A DNA stretch of 64,000 bases from Triangularia verruculosa (GCA_033296885.1 MU863983.1:62001-126000); one strand, 5' to 3'. Shown: positions 11,192-23,487, counted from the first letter of the stretch. The notes: generated from the sequence alone by a model not told the origin. Program-made: numbers and translations.

Positions 11192-14100
11192 GACGAATTG
11201 TTATCGGGGGTTTGAAACAAAACTGATGTACGAAAACCATGTGTGCTGTGCTGGCCTGGGTGCTGCGGCCTGGCACTTTTCTGACTTGGGCCTTGCTTTC
11301 CCCGCTTGGAATGCATCTAACGGGGTTGGGCCTCTCCGGATGCGGATCTGAAAATAACAATGTGTCCACCACTCTTCCACTCTTGAAATTTGAAAGACAT
11401 TGTTTGCTATGGGTTTATGATCTGTGCAACGAAAAGGCCTGCTGCGCTGAGGCGTCGCACAGGACGTGGGCGCTGGGATCATGGCTTCACCAGGCATGTG
11501 GTTGTGCCATGAGGCATCCAAGGACCAGACGAACCCGCTGCTCCTGTGAACGGGAGGAAGGGGCTGGAAAAGGGGCACCGGGATCAGAGATGCACAGCTG
11601 GCGAATCAGCATCTTTTTGGACATCATTTGCACTAGGAGATGCATATGCAGTTGAGCCTCTCTGTTGCATGTGTGATGATTGCTTCTTCTCGCCATCACG
11701 AGACCGAGCAAACAACTCGCCGATCCCAGCTGGGAGATTCTGTGGACTCGGTGAACAGAAGTCACATTGCAGCTTGGGCAAAAGAAAGATTCTTTCGACT
11801 TGCAGACGTCAATTCTGCCTTTGAAGGCAGTTGGAAGCATAATGCAGGGGGTGCATACGAGGTCGAGTCAGAACGAAACTGACAAATTTACTTTGGGCAA
11901 CTGCAATGCAATGGTAAGGGAATGTGACGGCTTTCCTGCCCTTGCCGACGAGCTGCGTGGCAGCGGGCGGTGCCGAAAATTCTGGAGACTGGACTCAGTT
12001 GGTGGCCGTTCCGGTGCCGAAACCAAGCCTTTTCGGACCCCACTCACGGTCGTCTTTCTCGGCCCCATCTCACACCCAGCTGGGGAGGCCCGATTCCAGG
12101 CCGACGCGGGAGAGGTTACCGGTTTTCCAGTTCGCGGTCGACGATCAGAACCGAAGCGAGATGCCCAATACAGCCTGTCCTTGCGACGCGTGGGACGCCA
12201 TGTTACCCTGGTGGTGGTTCATTCGTTTGGAGGACATTGTTTCAGATGTGTGGATCGAGGAGTGCAAATGCCGGTCCAAACTTGAAGCAGATGTATGGGA
12301 ATGGTTCACGTTGGCAGGCTCGATGCTCTTTTTTTTTTCTTTCGCTACGTCATTCAAGACGAAAGAGAACACAAAAACCCTGCAAAGTTGTTTGAAACTC
12401 GACGTGTCTGGAAACAAAGCCCCTTGCCCATCGCCAAATTTGGTGAGAGGAGCAAGAGGGATCCATATTGGGGTATGTATCATAGTCTCCTCGAGTGCTG
12501 AAGCAAGAAATGGAAGCTATTTGAGACAGAAGCGTGGTGAAGTTGAGACGGAGGAGTGCTAGTTGTTCATTATCGACCGAGGTATTACCTACCAGGAAGC
12601 CGAGTTCGGTACGCCAGATACGTTCCGCAGTAAAGGCAACGATGGATCGTGAGCACGTGGCTCTGGATCATGCCGTAGGGCCTGCTGTTTCTGTCAGCTT
12701 ATGCGTCACTGAACCAACATTGGGAATTGACTTCAAGGCCTGACTTCGCCTCGAACCACGGGCACGTGAGGTTCCGTGTATCGCGAACTCGGGACGGATG
12801 CTGACGGTTCGGGAACGGGCTCTCTGCTGGAGCTAAGCTAAAGAACTGTCAGCAGTCACAATCTGGACCGTCCAAAAGAGACGGAAAAGGCCCAGGCCGA
12901 TCTCGACAGGAGAATGTGTTTTGAAGTCCCCTTGAGGCTCTGCGGTGTTCAGCTCTTGGCGTTTCAATGAGGTTGCCTCTTGGTCGCAACCCCCACAAGG
13001 AAGCCCCCACTCGACACGTGAAATGATTTAGTAGCGCACAGGGCAATTCCAGACGCTCCACCTCTTCAATTTGGCTTGTTTCAGATTTCACCGAGAGCTT
13101 GTGCGTCTCCACAGGAACAAGTCGCTTTCTTTTCAAGAGAGAAAATCATAACAGAAAAACAATAATAAGACGGCAGCAAGTTTTGCTCGACGCGGGAAAG
13201 TCAAATATAAACCAAACAGGCCGTCATCAAAAGCGTCAGGCACTGTGTGTGAAGCATTGTTGTGTGATAAGCCGTGTTAGTGGCACTCGGAGGCTTGCCA
13301 CGGCCGGACTTGAGATGCTTGCTCTCTGTCAATAATTTTATGAAGGGACAACGTCGGCAGCTGGCGCCAACCGTCCTTCTTCATTTCCTAGGTAACAACA
13401 GCATACACTAATAATCCAAGAGTCATTCTGACAGAACCAGAAGGTGGAAGGATCAAGCGCAGCCGAAGCGCAGAGGTCGAGGCACATCTCTGGGGGGAGA
13501 ATCGAGGGAAATCAAATCGTGGTCGGACAGTGCAGCCAGGGGTCGAGCAGCCAATCACGAGTGCCGTCCAATTTTTACATCCACGGTCGCACCGTCTATT
13601 AATAGCATGGATTGTTTGAAAGCAACCAAGTCGCAAAGGCCGCTAGCCGCCGGTGTTAGAATCTCTGCTCTGATTGGCCCCCGCGGCCCACATCGCAGCC
13701 AATACCCCCTGTTCTTGTTCGCGGCCACAGGGCCAGTGCTCCCCGCGCGGAGGGCTCCCCAGCGTTCTGGTGCAGATGGAATGCCTGCCCAGACTTGTCC
13801 TGCCTCCCCCCTTCAGCGCTTTCTGTGCGGTGCTGCCACTGCCGCCCTCTCAAGACCATTTTCTCCCTTTTTGCAACCTCAATTCCCTTCCCTTCACACT
13901 TTTCAACAGACAAACCAGACGAAGCTGTCGGACAGCACTCGAGCGGGATCCCGAGACTCGGTTCTTCTTGTTCACCACCAGACAAAGGAACCACCCCGCT
14001 GCCCTGTTCTCACCCGCCAGTCTCTTTCTACTCTTGTCGGACTACCTACTCCAGGTCTCGACTCTCGACTTTCGACTCTCGAATTCGCAACTCACCACGT

Positions 14101-14669
14101 CTCGTGCTGTGCCTGTGTGAACACCGGACCATGTGTTGACGCCCCAACAACGCTTTTGTTTGGTTGCCCTTCTCCCTTCTCCCCATTTTTTGATCCTGAA
14201 TCCGTCGTCTCGTCCTTCTCTGGCTGCGCCGCCGTCTCTCCGCGCAACCGCCTAGCGAGACCGCACTCCCCAGCCTCCGCCGAGACTACGCGCCCGCCTC
14301 AGACAACAGCGACAACAACATCGTGCTCTTCTTGCATCTCTTTTTCTTCTTGCGACACTAATTAATTTTCTTCACCAAAAACCCGCCAAGTGTGGATCGG
14401 ATTCAGCAGCGCTGTCCCTTTTGTCCGAAACTTTGCCCTTTGTCGCCCTTCGATTCGACAAAAGTGTGCCGATTCAATTCGACACACGTCCCCTAGTACC
14501 ATAATTCAACAGCAGGGGTAAAGACCTCGGCTTGTTATTTTTGCCTCTCGGCGACTATCAGACGGCGACGAGGTCAAGAGACCGGGTGGCCAATTTGTGA
14601 CCGGACCCGAGCGAAAGACGCAGGAACATCACGGCGACGCACTTTTCGCCTCCCTTAGCACTGCCGAAT
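11192..14669. other. Long intergenic region and leader of the MAPK phosphatase gene
   Basis: Nothing here reads as a protein gene: the ORFs in 11.2-13.3 kb are short, mutually overlapping and without recognisable motifs. From about 13,700 to 14,600 the plus strand is strongly C/T-rich with many CTC and TTC runs. This is the usual look of a long promoter and 5' UTR in these fungi and probably belongs to the gene at 14670. Confidence 0.5.
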
Positions 14670-17558
14670 ATGCCTTCAGCCGCGACTCGCAGGCTGTACG
14701 AGGACCAAATACCCTCATTTATGACTGTCTTGGACGTAGAAAACGGAATTGTGGACGCCTCGAACACTGTCACTGTTGTTGACCCCAAGCTGGTCATGGA
14801 GGGTACAAAACTGCCACAAGATTCACAGCCGGCGCCGCGGCCCGGCGTCCTGTCTTCAGACTCAATTCACAAGCACCACGACAGCGCATCCGCCGCTGAG
14901 TCGGCAGAGTCTTCGCCAACCACCACTGTGTCTTGCACAGACTCTTCAGATCTGTCTGACCCCTCACCATCATCTTCTCCCGATTCTCCGATCAATCTTG
15001 CTCCTCTTCGACCCTTTGCGCCTGCCTCATTTGGTGGTTTAAATGGGCTGGCCACTCTCACAATTTCCAACCCGGGCCCAACCTTGGAGCGGCCGATGAC
15101 ATCGCCCGTTCCCAGGCGGCCAAAGAACATGAAGGGGCTTTCTATTCAACCACCATTCAATTCGCTATCCTCGACGGAAGTGTCGGAACCATCTTCCCCT
15201 TCTTTCATCAAGCCCAAAATTCCCACCATGAAGCGGAAACCAAGCCAGCTCAGCCTCAAGACAAGCACATCGGATCTTGTTGCGCGCACAACACTTGAAG
15301 TTCCCAGCTCACCTTCAGTTCCTCCTATTCTTCAGCGTCGCGCCCTGAAGCATTCGACTTCGTCGCCCCATATGCTGTCAGGTTTGAAGTCTGCCACATT
15401 CGGGCCGGCTGGAGGAATGACGATCCCAACGGTGCTGGAGAGAAATGAGACTGGCTTGTCCTCATTCCTGCGACCACCGAAGCCTCCAGGGGCTCCTGGT
15501 CTTGAATCGGCCATCCAGGAAGAAGATTCGCCAATACGCACACAGATGGCCAATCGCGCCGCTTATGAGCTTGAGCCATCCCACGAGGTTGAAAATAATG
15601 AGGACCAGAAAACCCCCGGATACCCGGATGGCCCGATCGCCATCTACAGCGACAATGTGTATCTGTACCTCGAGCCCACTGCGGACGAGGCGTCTCGCTT
15701 CGACGTGGTGATTAACGTTGCTCGTGAGGTTACCAACCCGTTCCGAGCTTTCGGAAGCAGAAAAGACTCCACGGCTTCGGACGTCGAGCCAGACACCGCC
15801 GTGACAACATCAAGCTTTGCTACTGCCTTTGAGTACTTTCCCGATGGAAGCTCGGCCAACACACCTACGACACCCAAGGCTCAATCTTTCAAGGAGCCTG
15901 AGTACATTCACATGCCCTGGGACCACAACACCGATATCGGCAAGGATCTGATGGGACTGTGCGAGACGATCGAAAGACGGACAAAGGATGGCAAGAAAGT
16001 GTTGGTTCACTGCCAACAGGGTGCCAGCAGATCCGCCAGCTTGATTATTGCTTATGGACTGTACCAGAATCCCGATTTGACTGTCAACGATGCTTACTAT
16101 GCGGCTCAGGCGAAGAGCAGATGGATCAGCCCCAACATGAGGCTCATGTACTGCCTGCAAGACTTCCAGAAAGAGGTGTCGTCAAAGAGGAGATTGGCGG
16201 TTCCGAGTGCCGGATTGAAGTCGCGATCCGGCAGGAGCCCAATGCACCGGGCCACCTTATCGGCAGACCACATCGAGGCCCCGCCCAAGGAGCCCTTGAC
16301 GGCACCATTACCAAGCGAAGACCCAGCTTCGAGGTGTGGGAGCCCCGAGCGAAGCCCCAGCCGGGCACGCGGTAATTCGACACCAAACAGAGGTGAACCC
16401 ATCTCACCAGGCCCATCCTCTGCGCCTTCTAGCTTTTCCTGGACCGAAAAGGAGGACGAGGCAGATCCGGGCAAGTTTGGTCGGTTCAATATCGATTCGT
16501 TCCTCGTTCCTTCGCAGCCCGATTCCGGATTCGCGTCTTCGGTCAGCTCATTCTCGAGGCCGCCGCCCTCTCCAGCGTTTGCGCCTCCCATTATTTCCAG
16601 GGAGCCACCCTCTCCTGGATTTGGTGCGTCTTTCACATTGACGAAGCCGCCACCATCACCAGGTTTTGGATCATTTTCACTTTCAAGGCCACCGCCATCA
16701 CCGGGTTTTGGCTCTTTCGCCGAACCACCAAGATCACCGGGGTTTGCTCCTCCCAGTTTTGCATCTCTTTCCATCTCAAAACCTCCAGCATCGCAAAACC
16801 TGGCTCCCCTAGATCTCTCGAGACCTCCTTTGTCACCAGGATTTCCTCCACCAGATCCCTTTGCCAGGCCACCAGCTTCTCCGGGCTTTGGCGCTCACAG
16901 ATTCGGGGGCTCGGATGGCACATTTGGCTTTGCGCCCATGACGTTTGGTACACCACCGTCAAAGCTGGACAAGAAGAAGTCTGAGGACAACTTCAAACTG
17001 GCCCCGATGACCTCTGACCCTCCGCCTCCTCCCAAGACGGTTGAGAAGAAGAAGTCGGAAGCTACTCTCGCACCAATCAACCTCACACCACCGCCGAAGA
17101 AACTCGAAAAGAGATCGTCACAGATCAGTCTTGCGCCTTTGAAGCTGTCACCGGCACCGAAGACACTCGAGAAGAAGAGGTCGATGGGAACGTTTGGGTT
17201 TGCGCCTCTTAATATCGCCCCTCTAGCACCACCGCCAGTTCCGCCAAAAGATAGCCTCGCGGCAGCGCCAATGTTGCGGGCTTTCCCACCTAGTGATGGC
17301 GAAGATGCGCTGATGTCGCCCAGGGCTGAGGTGATGACGAATAACCCTCTTCATCAAGCTATCGCTCAGCTTGTGGAGGTGGTCAAGTCCCCGCCAACAC
17401 CAGTCGATGAGGCATTGGGGCTGTTCTCTCCGCGGGAAACGATGTTTCCACGAGATCCGTTCTTTCCCTTTGGGAGGCCGATGCAGAATGAGGATCCGAG
17501 GAGTCCACCCACTTTGGGGGAGACGCCGATTGTGAGGAGTATTGATGAGATGATTTGA
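14670..17558 (+). CDS. Dual-specificity MAP-kinase phosphatase (Msg5/Pmp1-like) with repeat tail
   Basis: A single exon encodes 962 residues. The dual-specificity phosphatase domain spans roughly residues 325-510. The general-acid Asp418 lies in MPWDHNTD, and the P-loop is VHCQQGASRSAS with catalytic Cys448 and Arg454. The spacing from Asp to Cys is 30, as usual. Such enzymes remove phosphate from the TxY loop of MAP kinases. The N-terminal part carries a basic-hydrophobic motif KRKPSQLSL at residues 188-196, which fits a MAPK docking (D) site. The long C-terminal part is unusual: about nine copies of a P-P-x-S-P-x-F motif at residues 630-745, then four spaced K-K-x-S-x(n)-L-A-P units at 764-848. 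The phosphatase call is firm. Assignment to the cell-wall or pheromone MAPK branch is inference from the family. Confidence 0.93.
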   Translation: MPSAATRRLYEDQIPSFMTVLDVENGIVDASNTVTVVDPKLVMEGTKLPQDSQPAPRPGVLSSDSIHKHHDSASAAESAESSPTTTVSCTDSSDLSDPSPSSSPDSPINLAPLRPFAPASFGGLNGLATLTISNPGPTLERPMTSPVPRRPKNMKGLSIQPPFNSLSSTEVSEPSSPSFIKPKIPTMKRKPSQLSLKTSTSDLVARTTLEVPSSPSVPPILQRRALKHSTSSPHMLSGLKSATFGPAGGMTIPTVLERNETGLSSFLRPPKPPGAPGLESAIQEEDSPIRTQMANRAAYELEPSHEVENNEDQKTPGYPDGPIAIYSDNVYLYLEPTADEASRFDVVINVAREVTNPFRAFGSRKDSTASDVEPDTAVTTSSFATAFEYFPDGSSANTPTTPKAQSFKEPEYIHMPWDHNTDIGKDLMGLCETIERRTKDGKKVLVHCQQGASRSASLIIAYGLYQNPDLTVNDAYYAAQAKSRWISPNMRLMYCLQDFQKEVSSKRRLAVPSAGLKSRSGRSPMHRATLSADHIEAPPKEPLTAPLPSEDPASRCGSPERSPSRARGNSTPNRGEPISPGPSSAPSSFSWTEKEDEADPGKFGRFNIDSFLVPSQPDSGFASSVSSFSRPPPSPAFAPPIISREPPSPGFGASFTLTKPPPSPGFGSFSLSRPPPSPGFGSFAEPPRSPGFAPPSFASLSISKPPASQNLAPLDLSRPPLSPGFPPPDPFARPPASPGFGAHRFGGSDGTFGFAPMTFGTPPSKLDKKKSEDNFKLAPMTSDPPPPPKTVEKKKSEATLAPINLTPPPKKLEKRSSQISLAPLKLSPAPKTLEKKRSMGTFGFAPLNIAPLAPPPVPPKDSLAAAPMLRAFPPSDGEDALMSPRAEVMTNNPLHQAIAQLVEVVKSPPTPVDEALGLFSPRETMFPRDPFFPFGRPMQNEDPRSPPTLGETPIVRSIDEMI

Positions 17559-18589
17559 GTTGTTTTTTTTTTGTACAGGGAGGACAAATGTATATGATAT
17601 GTATTGGTACCGGGGGGGGGGGGGGTTGAGGTTGTTTTTGGGAGGAGAGGGGGGAAATTTGGACAGAACCCTCTCGGTGTATTTTTGGTGAGCAAAGGCA
17701 AAGCGAGCGAGCAAGGTTTGGATTTTTGAAAAAGAAAAGAAAAGTGCCACTTGGCTATGTTGGGGAAGGAGGAGGTGTGAGGAGGGGGTGTTGAGAATGG
17801 ATTATTGGGTTTGTATAAAGTCGTGAAGTAGGGGGCGAAACATGCTCACATACACACAAACACATATGTATATTACACGACGACTTGGAGAAGTCGGCTT
17901 TGAATCGCAAGCATTTTGTTTTCTTTGTTTGGTACAAACATAGTCTTTTTGTTCTCTCAGCGGGTATGTGAAGAACTGCAAGATGTGTATCCTGTTTTGT
18001 TGGCCGGACATGAGGCTTTCGGGGAGCTGCTTTGAGGTTAAGGGGTTTCGGCGAGGTGAAGCATGCTGTGCATTGGCAGGGTTGGAATTGTGCGGCGTGA
18101 GTCACTGCCGGTTCAATGGTCTTACCACCTAGGTAAGCTTGCGGAACAGTGGGTTTGGGATGCCAATGGTGGGATCTTTGGATGGATATAAACTGATTGC
18201 CATTCCTCTGAATCTTACAACCAAACAGAAAAGATAACCACGAAAAGGGATTCGAGTGCCGAAGTTGGTACTTGTTTTAGCAACACACACAAAGACTGAC
18301 ACCGCCAACCCTAACCCAGCGTTTCTTTTACAATTTGTGTGGCAACCTCATTCAGCCTGCCGAAACCCACATACGTTTTCACTCTCATTCCTCAACATCA
18401 ACTCACTCAACTTTGACAAATTCACGACAACTTGTACACAAAGTGAGCCTTTCATTTCTTCTTTTGATCACTTGAATGCTCAAGCACATCAGCCCTGCCC
18501 TCAGAAGAACAAATCAACGACTGACAACCCCCACCACCATCAGTCCCCCTCTTCAAATCTCACCACCGCACCGTTCATCATCCTCAAAA
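17559..18589. other. 3' UTR of phosphatase gene and TPT1 promoter/leader
   Basis: No gene is supportable. A run of 14 G lies at 17612-17625, just after the phosphatase stop codon. The last 300 bases before 18590 are C/A-rich leader of the TPT1 gene. A CACCTAGGTAAG motif occurs at 18126-18137. Confidence 0.5.
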
Positions 18590-19534
18590 ATGGACAAGGC
18601 AGATCTCATCGCCGACCAACTCGGCGAAACCACCACCATCCCCTCTTCATCAAGCGGTAAACGAGGAGGCAGAGCCGGCGGCAGCAGAGCAGTAGACCTC
18701 TCCCGCGCCCTCTCCCGCCTCCTCCGCCATCAAGCCTCCTCCGCCGGAATAGAGCTCGATAAAGAGGGTTATGCCCCCTTGGATAAAGTCGTACGTTTTT
18801 TCCCCCCTTCTTCCCCTTTCCCCTTTTCCGCCTCCTCCACTAACCCCCGTTAGCTATCATGGGGCCCAGTAAAATCCCTCTCCCCAACCTTCTCCGAAAT
18901 CCTCTCCGCAGTCGCAGACTCCGACAAACAACGCTTCGCCCTGAAACCCCTCGCCTCGGAAACCTCGACTAATCCTCAAGACTGGCTCATCCGCGCCAAC
19001 CAAGGCCATTCAATCAAACTTGACTCGGAAAACCTCCTAAAACCTTTGGCGATTGAACCAGATGAAGCCAAAGGGGAGTTGCCCATCCCGGAAACGGTCG
19101 TTCACGGGACGTACTTTGCTTTTTGGGAGCTGATCAAGTCCTCAGGGGGGCTCAAGAAGATGGGGAGGAATCATGTTCATTTTTCGACTGGGTTGCCGGA
19201 TGGGGAGGGGGTGGTGAGTGGGATGAGGAGGGATGCGGAGTTGCTTGTTTATGCGGATGTGGCGAGGGCGATGAGGGAGGGAGGACTAAAGTTTTGGATG
19301 AGTGAGAATGGGGTTGTGCTGACGGAGGGGGATGGGGAGGGAAAGGTTGGGTTGGAGTTTTTTAGGGAGGTGGTGGGGAGGGATGGGGGGGTGGTGGGGG
19401 TTATTTGGAGGGATGGGGAGGCGGTTGAGGGGGGGAGGTTGCCGGAGGGATTGAGGATTAGGGTGCCGCAGGGGAAGGGGGGGAGAGGTGGGAGGGGTCA
19501 TAGGGGGGGAAGGGGACGGGGGAGGGGGCAGTAA
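18590..19534 (+). CDS. tpt1: tRNA 2'-phosphotransferase (Tpt1/KptA family)
   Basis: Exons 18590-18790 and 18854-19534 (donor GTACGT, acceptor TAG) join to 293 residues. Tpt1 uses NAD+ to remove the 2'-phosphate left at the splice junction by fungal tRNA ligase, giving ADP-ribose 1'',2''-cyclic phosphate. The family blocks are present in order: LSRLLRHQA (Arg46, His47), SDKQRFAL, IRANQGHS (Arg114, His119), VHGTYFAFW (His151) and GRNHVHFSTG (Arg172). The N-terminal 33 residues are Ser/Gly/Arg-rich. The C-terminus is an RGG-type tail, which may aid RNA binding but is not part of the usual catalytic core. The coding strand is C-rich in the first half and extremely G-rich in the last third. Confidence 0.95.
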
Positions 19535-20492
19535 AGATGGGGGTAAGGGGGGAGTGGTTTGGTTTGAGATAGGGGTGGTGCTGTTGGAACTAAACACATT
19601 AGTTGAAGGGATGGTTGTTTGAGCAGTGCTGAGGATGAACCTCTCAAGGTGAAATACATGTTTATACCATCGAAACGAGCAGTCCCATCCCTTTACTTTC
19701 CCTTTGCCTTGTTGTGTAACCTGACATATAGGCGTTTTGTTATGCTGAATTAACTTGACTAGGTACCTGTGATGAAAAGAAACCAAAACATCGGTGATCA
19801 AGTTTACGCTTAAACCATGCCTTATACCAAAGTAAGGACCCTTGCAAAGATGGCTGGGACATGAACGAGTTGCTTAAAAGCAATGCCTTTACTAACACTG
19901 GGAAGGGCGTGTCAGTTCGAAATCGGCCCCCGGCCTACCAATGTTGACCAAGACTTGCAACGCAAGGGTATCGGCACGCCAAAGATGTTCAGCTGTGTCT
20001 TGACTAAACCCGTTGGTCGTGGCTATCCAGATTTCCAATACGGCTCGGGAAATCTAGTCTGCAGGCTATATATATTACCAAATAAACTATTAATTGTTAA
20101 CCTGTGTTAAAAAATACATTATCTGTCGATCTATAAAAAACACACAACCCCAAAACCTCCCACACTGGCCTGGTTAAAGCAGAAAATATATTAAAGAAAA
20201 TTCTATGTCACACAGCCTTATTTATCATCATTAAGATGAAAAGAACAAAAGAACAAAAGAAAAAGAAAAAACTCAAAGAAAAACAATAAGCTATGTATGT
20301 ATGTCTATCACCTCCCCCATCTCCCCACTCCCTCACCCCCTTCACTCATCCCATCCACCATCCTCACCAAAACAACCCACCACCCCTCGCATCCCCCCCT
20401 TCCGGCGCAGCCCAACTACTCCTCCTCCTCTAGTCTCTCCTCCCACCCCAGAGCCCACTAACAACAACCAACGACCTCTCCACCACAAGCAC
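19535..20492. other. Convergent 3' intergenic region
   Basis: This lies between the convergent TPT1 and receptor genes. It is A/T-rich around 20,060-20,290 and holds no supportable ORF. A CTAGGTACCT palindrome occurs at 19759-19768. Confidence 0.5.
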
Positions 20493-22492
20493 CTAGCTCG
20501 CGTGCGCCGTCGGCGTCGTCACCGTGACAACTTGCTCCCCACCATCCTCCCTCGGCTCCCTAGTATGCGCGATCCGCGTCTCAACTCTGACCACCCCGCG
20601 TCTCTGCTGGCCCTGTCCCTGCCCAGCTTCAAGATCGACCTCCTGAAACCCACCACCACCATCATCACCGCCACCACCGGAAGTAATACTAGTAGCAACC
20701 CTAGCAGGCGATAGCTGAGCAGAAGAACCCCCGACCCAGACGTTGGTGCGAAAGTTGATATCCGAGGCTTGGTTGCCTACCTCCCAGGGCTCGACGTTCT
20801 CAGGTGTCTCTTCAATAGTAGCCGTAGTAGTGGTAGAGACAGGGACAGGTTTCTTGGTAAGGGAAGGGAGATGGACCGGGAGGGGTGTGGCATGCAAAGG
20901 CAAAGCGGTGGCCATCAAAAAGGGGTTTCTTCCTGTTGCGGGGGAGGATGTAACTGATGATGAAGACGGGGGGTGGTAACCGTCGATTTCTTCCGCTGTC
21001 AGATCAGGCCAGGGGTTGCTGCTGCTGTTTTTTTCCTTGACCAACAGGGAGGTTGATCTTGATGATGATGATAGGGAGGTATGATTATTATCATTGTTGT
21101 TGTTGTTGTTGTTGTTGTGGTGGTGTTCAACTGTCGGGAGGATCGATCCCTTTCTCGAGTTGGAATTGGCAGTACCGGTGGCCGACCGGCGGCGGGAGGA
21201 AAGAAAGGAAGATGTGTTCCCGCGAATGGGGCGGAGGAAGGACGACCACCAGGATGCTCGCGAGTTGCTTCCAGAGTTGTTGCGGGACGAGCCCGGGGTG
21301 GGATACAATGGGATTTCTTCCCGGAGTTTGGGGAAGATGTACCCCAACCCCAAGAACAGCAGGCCTCGGCGGTAAGAGTTGAGAGCTTCGGGGGTGGTGC
21401 CGAAGGGGATGAAGAGTAGGATGCCGGTGATCTCCGGGATGAAGCTGATGGTTAACTGCTGGAAGTTCATGTACTCTGATGTGGTGAAGGAGATGAACCA
21501 CTGGTTGAATGGATCGGGACCGTAGTGGAACGAAGCGAAATCATAGGCGAGATCCCAGGGGCTGCCCACTTTGAGGTTTCTAACCAGAAAGATGAGGATA
21601 AGAGGCAAGACGACGACGATGATGGTCAAGGTCATGAAGTAGAGCTTCTTGCGGACGCGGGACTGGCGGGCGGCGGAGGCGCTGTCGCGGGAGGAGATGA
21701 CTTTGTTGGAGGCGCGCATGATGAGGCGGTAGCGGTAAAAGGTGAGGCCTATCATGGGATGTTAGTGTGTGTTTGATAGAGGTGGGAAAAAGGGGGAGGG
21801 GACTTACCAGCCATGATCGCAGCAGCAACAGCAAAGATTGGCGTCGGCAGAACAAAAAACACCAAAAAGATCCAGTTCGGAAAGTAATACACTCCACATC
21901 CGACCAGTGTCGATACATTATACCGGCCCACCGCGACGAAGTAAGTGAGAATCATCTGCACCGCCGGAACCGTAAAGATAACCGCGGCCGAAACGATCCG
22001 ATTCCGTCTCCTCTCCTTCGACGTCAGGGTAGTTGCCCTGTTCATAGCCACCTTGCTCGCCAGCCCACGCATAATCTCGAAGAGACTAATGTTGAACGCC
22101 GTGTCGAGACCAAACTTGATGTACGTCTGGATATCACACCACCCATACCCAGCAAACCACTCCTCAACATTATTGTCCCGCCAGATGAGGGCATTGATGA
22201 CGGTAAAAGAGTTGAGGATCATGGTGATGACGCAGAGGACGGTGCCGGCGAACTCGCCGCTGCGGAAGAGGAGACGGGCTGGGACCCAGGTGATGAAGAG
22301 GGAGATGAGGCCGAGGAAGACGCGGAAGAAGAGGTTGACTTGGAGGGATGGGTCGGTGAAGGGCTCGCCGGGGCCCATCCGCTCTGATGGGGTTGTCGTG
22401 AAGCCAAAGAGGGACCACTTGTTGAAGCCCGGCGTTGCGAGGTCCTCTGCTGTTGGAGGTGCCATGTTCCAACTGGCGCTGCTGGCGCTCAT
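20493..22492 (-). CDS. pre-1: STE3-type mating pheromone receptor (PRE-1-like GPCR)
   Basis: Exons 22492-21808 and 21748-20493 are joined across an intron 21807-21749 (GTAAGT...TAG); the product is 646 residues from this start. Another in-frame ATG at 22591 would add 33 residues. Seven hydrophobic helices lie within roughly the first 370 residues, with family blocks such as GWCDIQTYIKFG, FNISLFEIMRGLASKV, and the stretch FQQLTISFIPEITG before helix 7. This is the STE3 class, which senses the farnesylated a-type pheromone and signals through a heterotrimeric G protein to the mating MAPK pathway. The cytoplasmic tail of more than 250 residues is low in complexity, with an Asn run and Ser-rich blocks. 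The receptor and the SSB gene are divergent with 1 kb between them. Confidence 0.93.
21087..21117. repeat. Coding trinucleotide repeat (poly-Asn in the receptor tail)
   Basis: A run of GTT-like triplets on the plus strand encodes about eight consecutive Asn on the minus strand, just after HHH, in the cytoplasmic tail of the receptor. Length variation here would keep the frame. Confidence 0.9.
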
Positions 22493-23487
22493 GTGAAGGG
22501 GTTCCGATATGTTGAGATTGCCTCGCAAATGACTGTGAGTGATGGTATTCCGCAAAGGTATCCTGCTGGTGATGACGATGAGGTAGAGCAAAACTCAAGA
22601 TCTCAATCGATATGTAGAGAATAGATCTGGATAAAGAAAAGAGAGAACAGGAACAAGAGCCGCTGCCATGTGGTGCAACCGGCTGGCTGGTTATGTGTGT
22701 GTGCCATGGGCTATTCAGCTATTCTGTGTGTTGCCCCATCTTATTGGTTTATTCGCGGGATGGCTCCTTATTGTGACAGAAAGTGGTGTTGAAGTGAGTT
22801 GTGGATGGTTGAAACCGCCATGTGGTGTCTATTGATCTATTCAGAGCTCTATTCAGACCCAAAAGTGGCCAAGTTCAGGAGCCGAAAAGGGGTTTCGGCC
22901 TGGCGTCAACAAAGACCATGGGCCCAGCTCCCAGACATAGATCCATGATGTGAAGCTGTTATTCCTGGCATCAAAATTAATTCTGATCAATTGGACAGTA
23001 AAAGACGACTCATCACCGAGAGATTTGTCCGCTGGCCATGATATGATGTCCTTGGGTAATGTTTCTCAACTTCCCCCGTATCGCCGAGGTGGTGGTATCT
23101 GCTTATCGATCAGCCCCTATTCGCTTATTGTGTTGAAAATTCAAGGTCGTGCTTATTGATACTTGGCTGAATAAGAGTAGAATTCACTGCAACAGAGCAA
23201 CTCAATTGAAGCAGGTGACAGTGACAGCGAGAGAAGAGCAGATGAATCCCGAAAAGGAAGGAGTCAGGGGTACGACACCGACCCATGCCTAACCCTGGAA
23301 GTTGGACAGCTCCGCAGCTTCGACGCACGGTCCCCCACGCGCCCGTTTGACGCGACAAGAACCAGACCAGGGTCAAGGTTGAAGAACCCACAACACGATA
23401 TCGATAGCGCTTGATCTCACTTTGAAACCAAAAACCGCATTCCACCCTCTGAATCTTCAACAACCAGCCCCTCATAAGCCCCCAAAA
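22493..23487. promoter_or_regulatory. Divergent promoter region, receptor gene / mitochondrial SSB gene
   Basis: One kilobase separates two divergent start codons and must contain both promoters. I see no further gene. Pyrimidine-rich tracts occur next to the SSB start, but I cannot name a specific factor site with confidence. Confidence 0.55.

Noticed and set aside
13607..14365. A 252-codon plus-strand ORF upstream of the phosphatase gene
   Set aside because: The sequence is a C/T-rich leader with overlapping open frames; the translation is Ser/Pro/Thr-rich with no conserved motif and no splice link to the next gene.
22170..22598. Pro/His/Ser-rich ORF within the receptor locus
   Set aside because: It is the shadow of the receptor's first exon in another frame.
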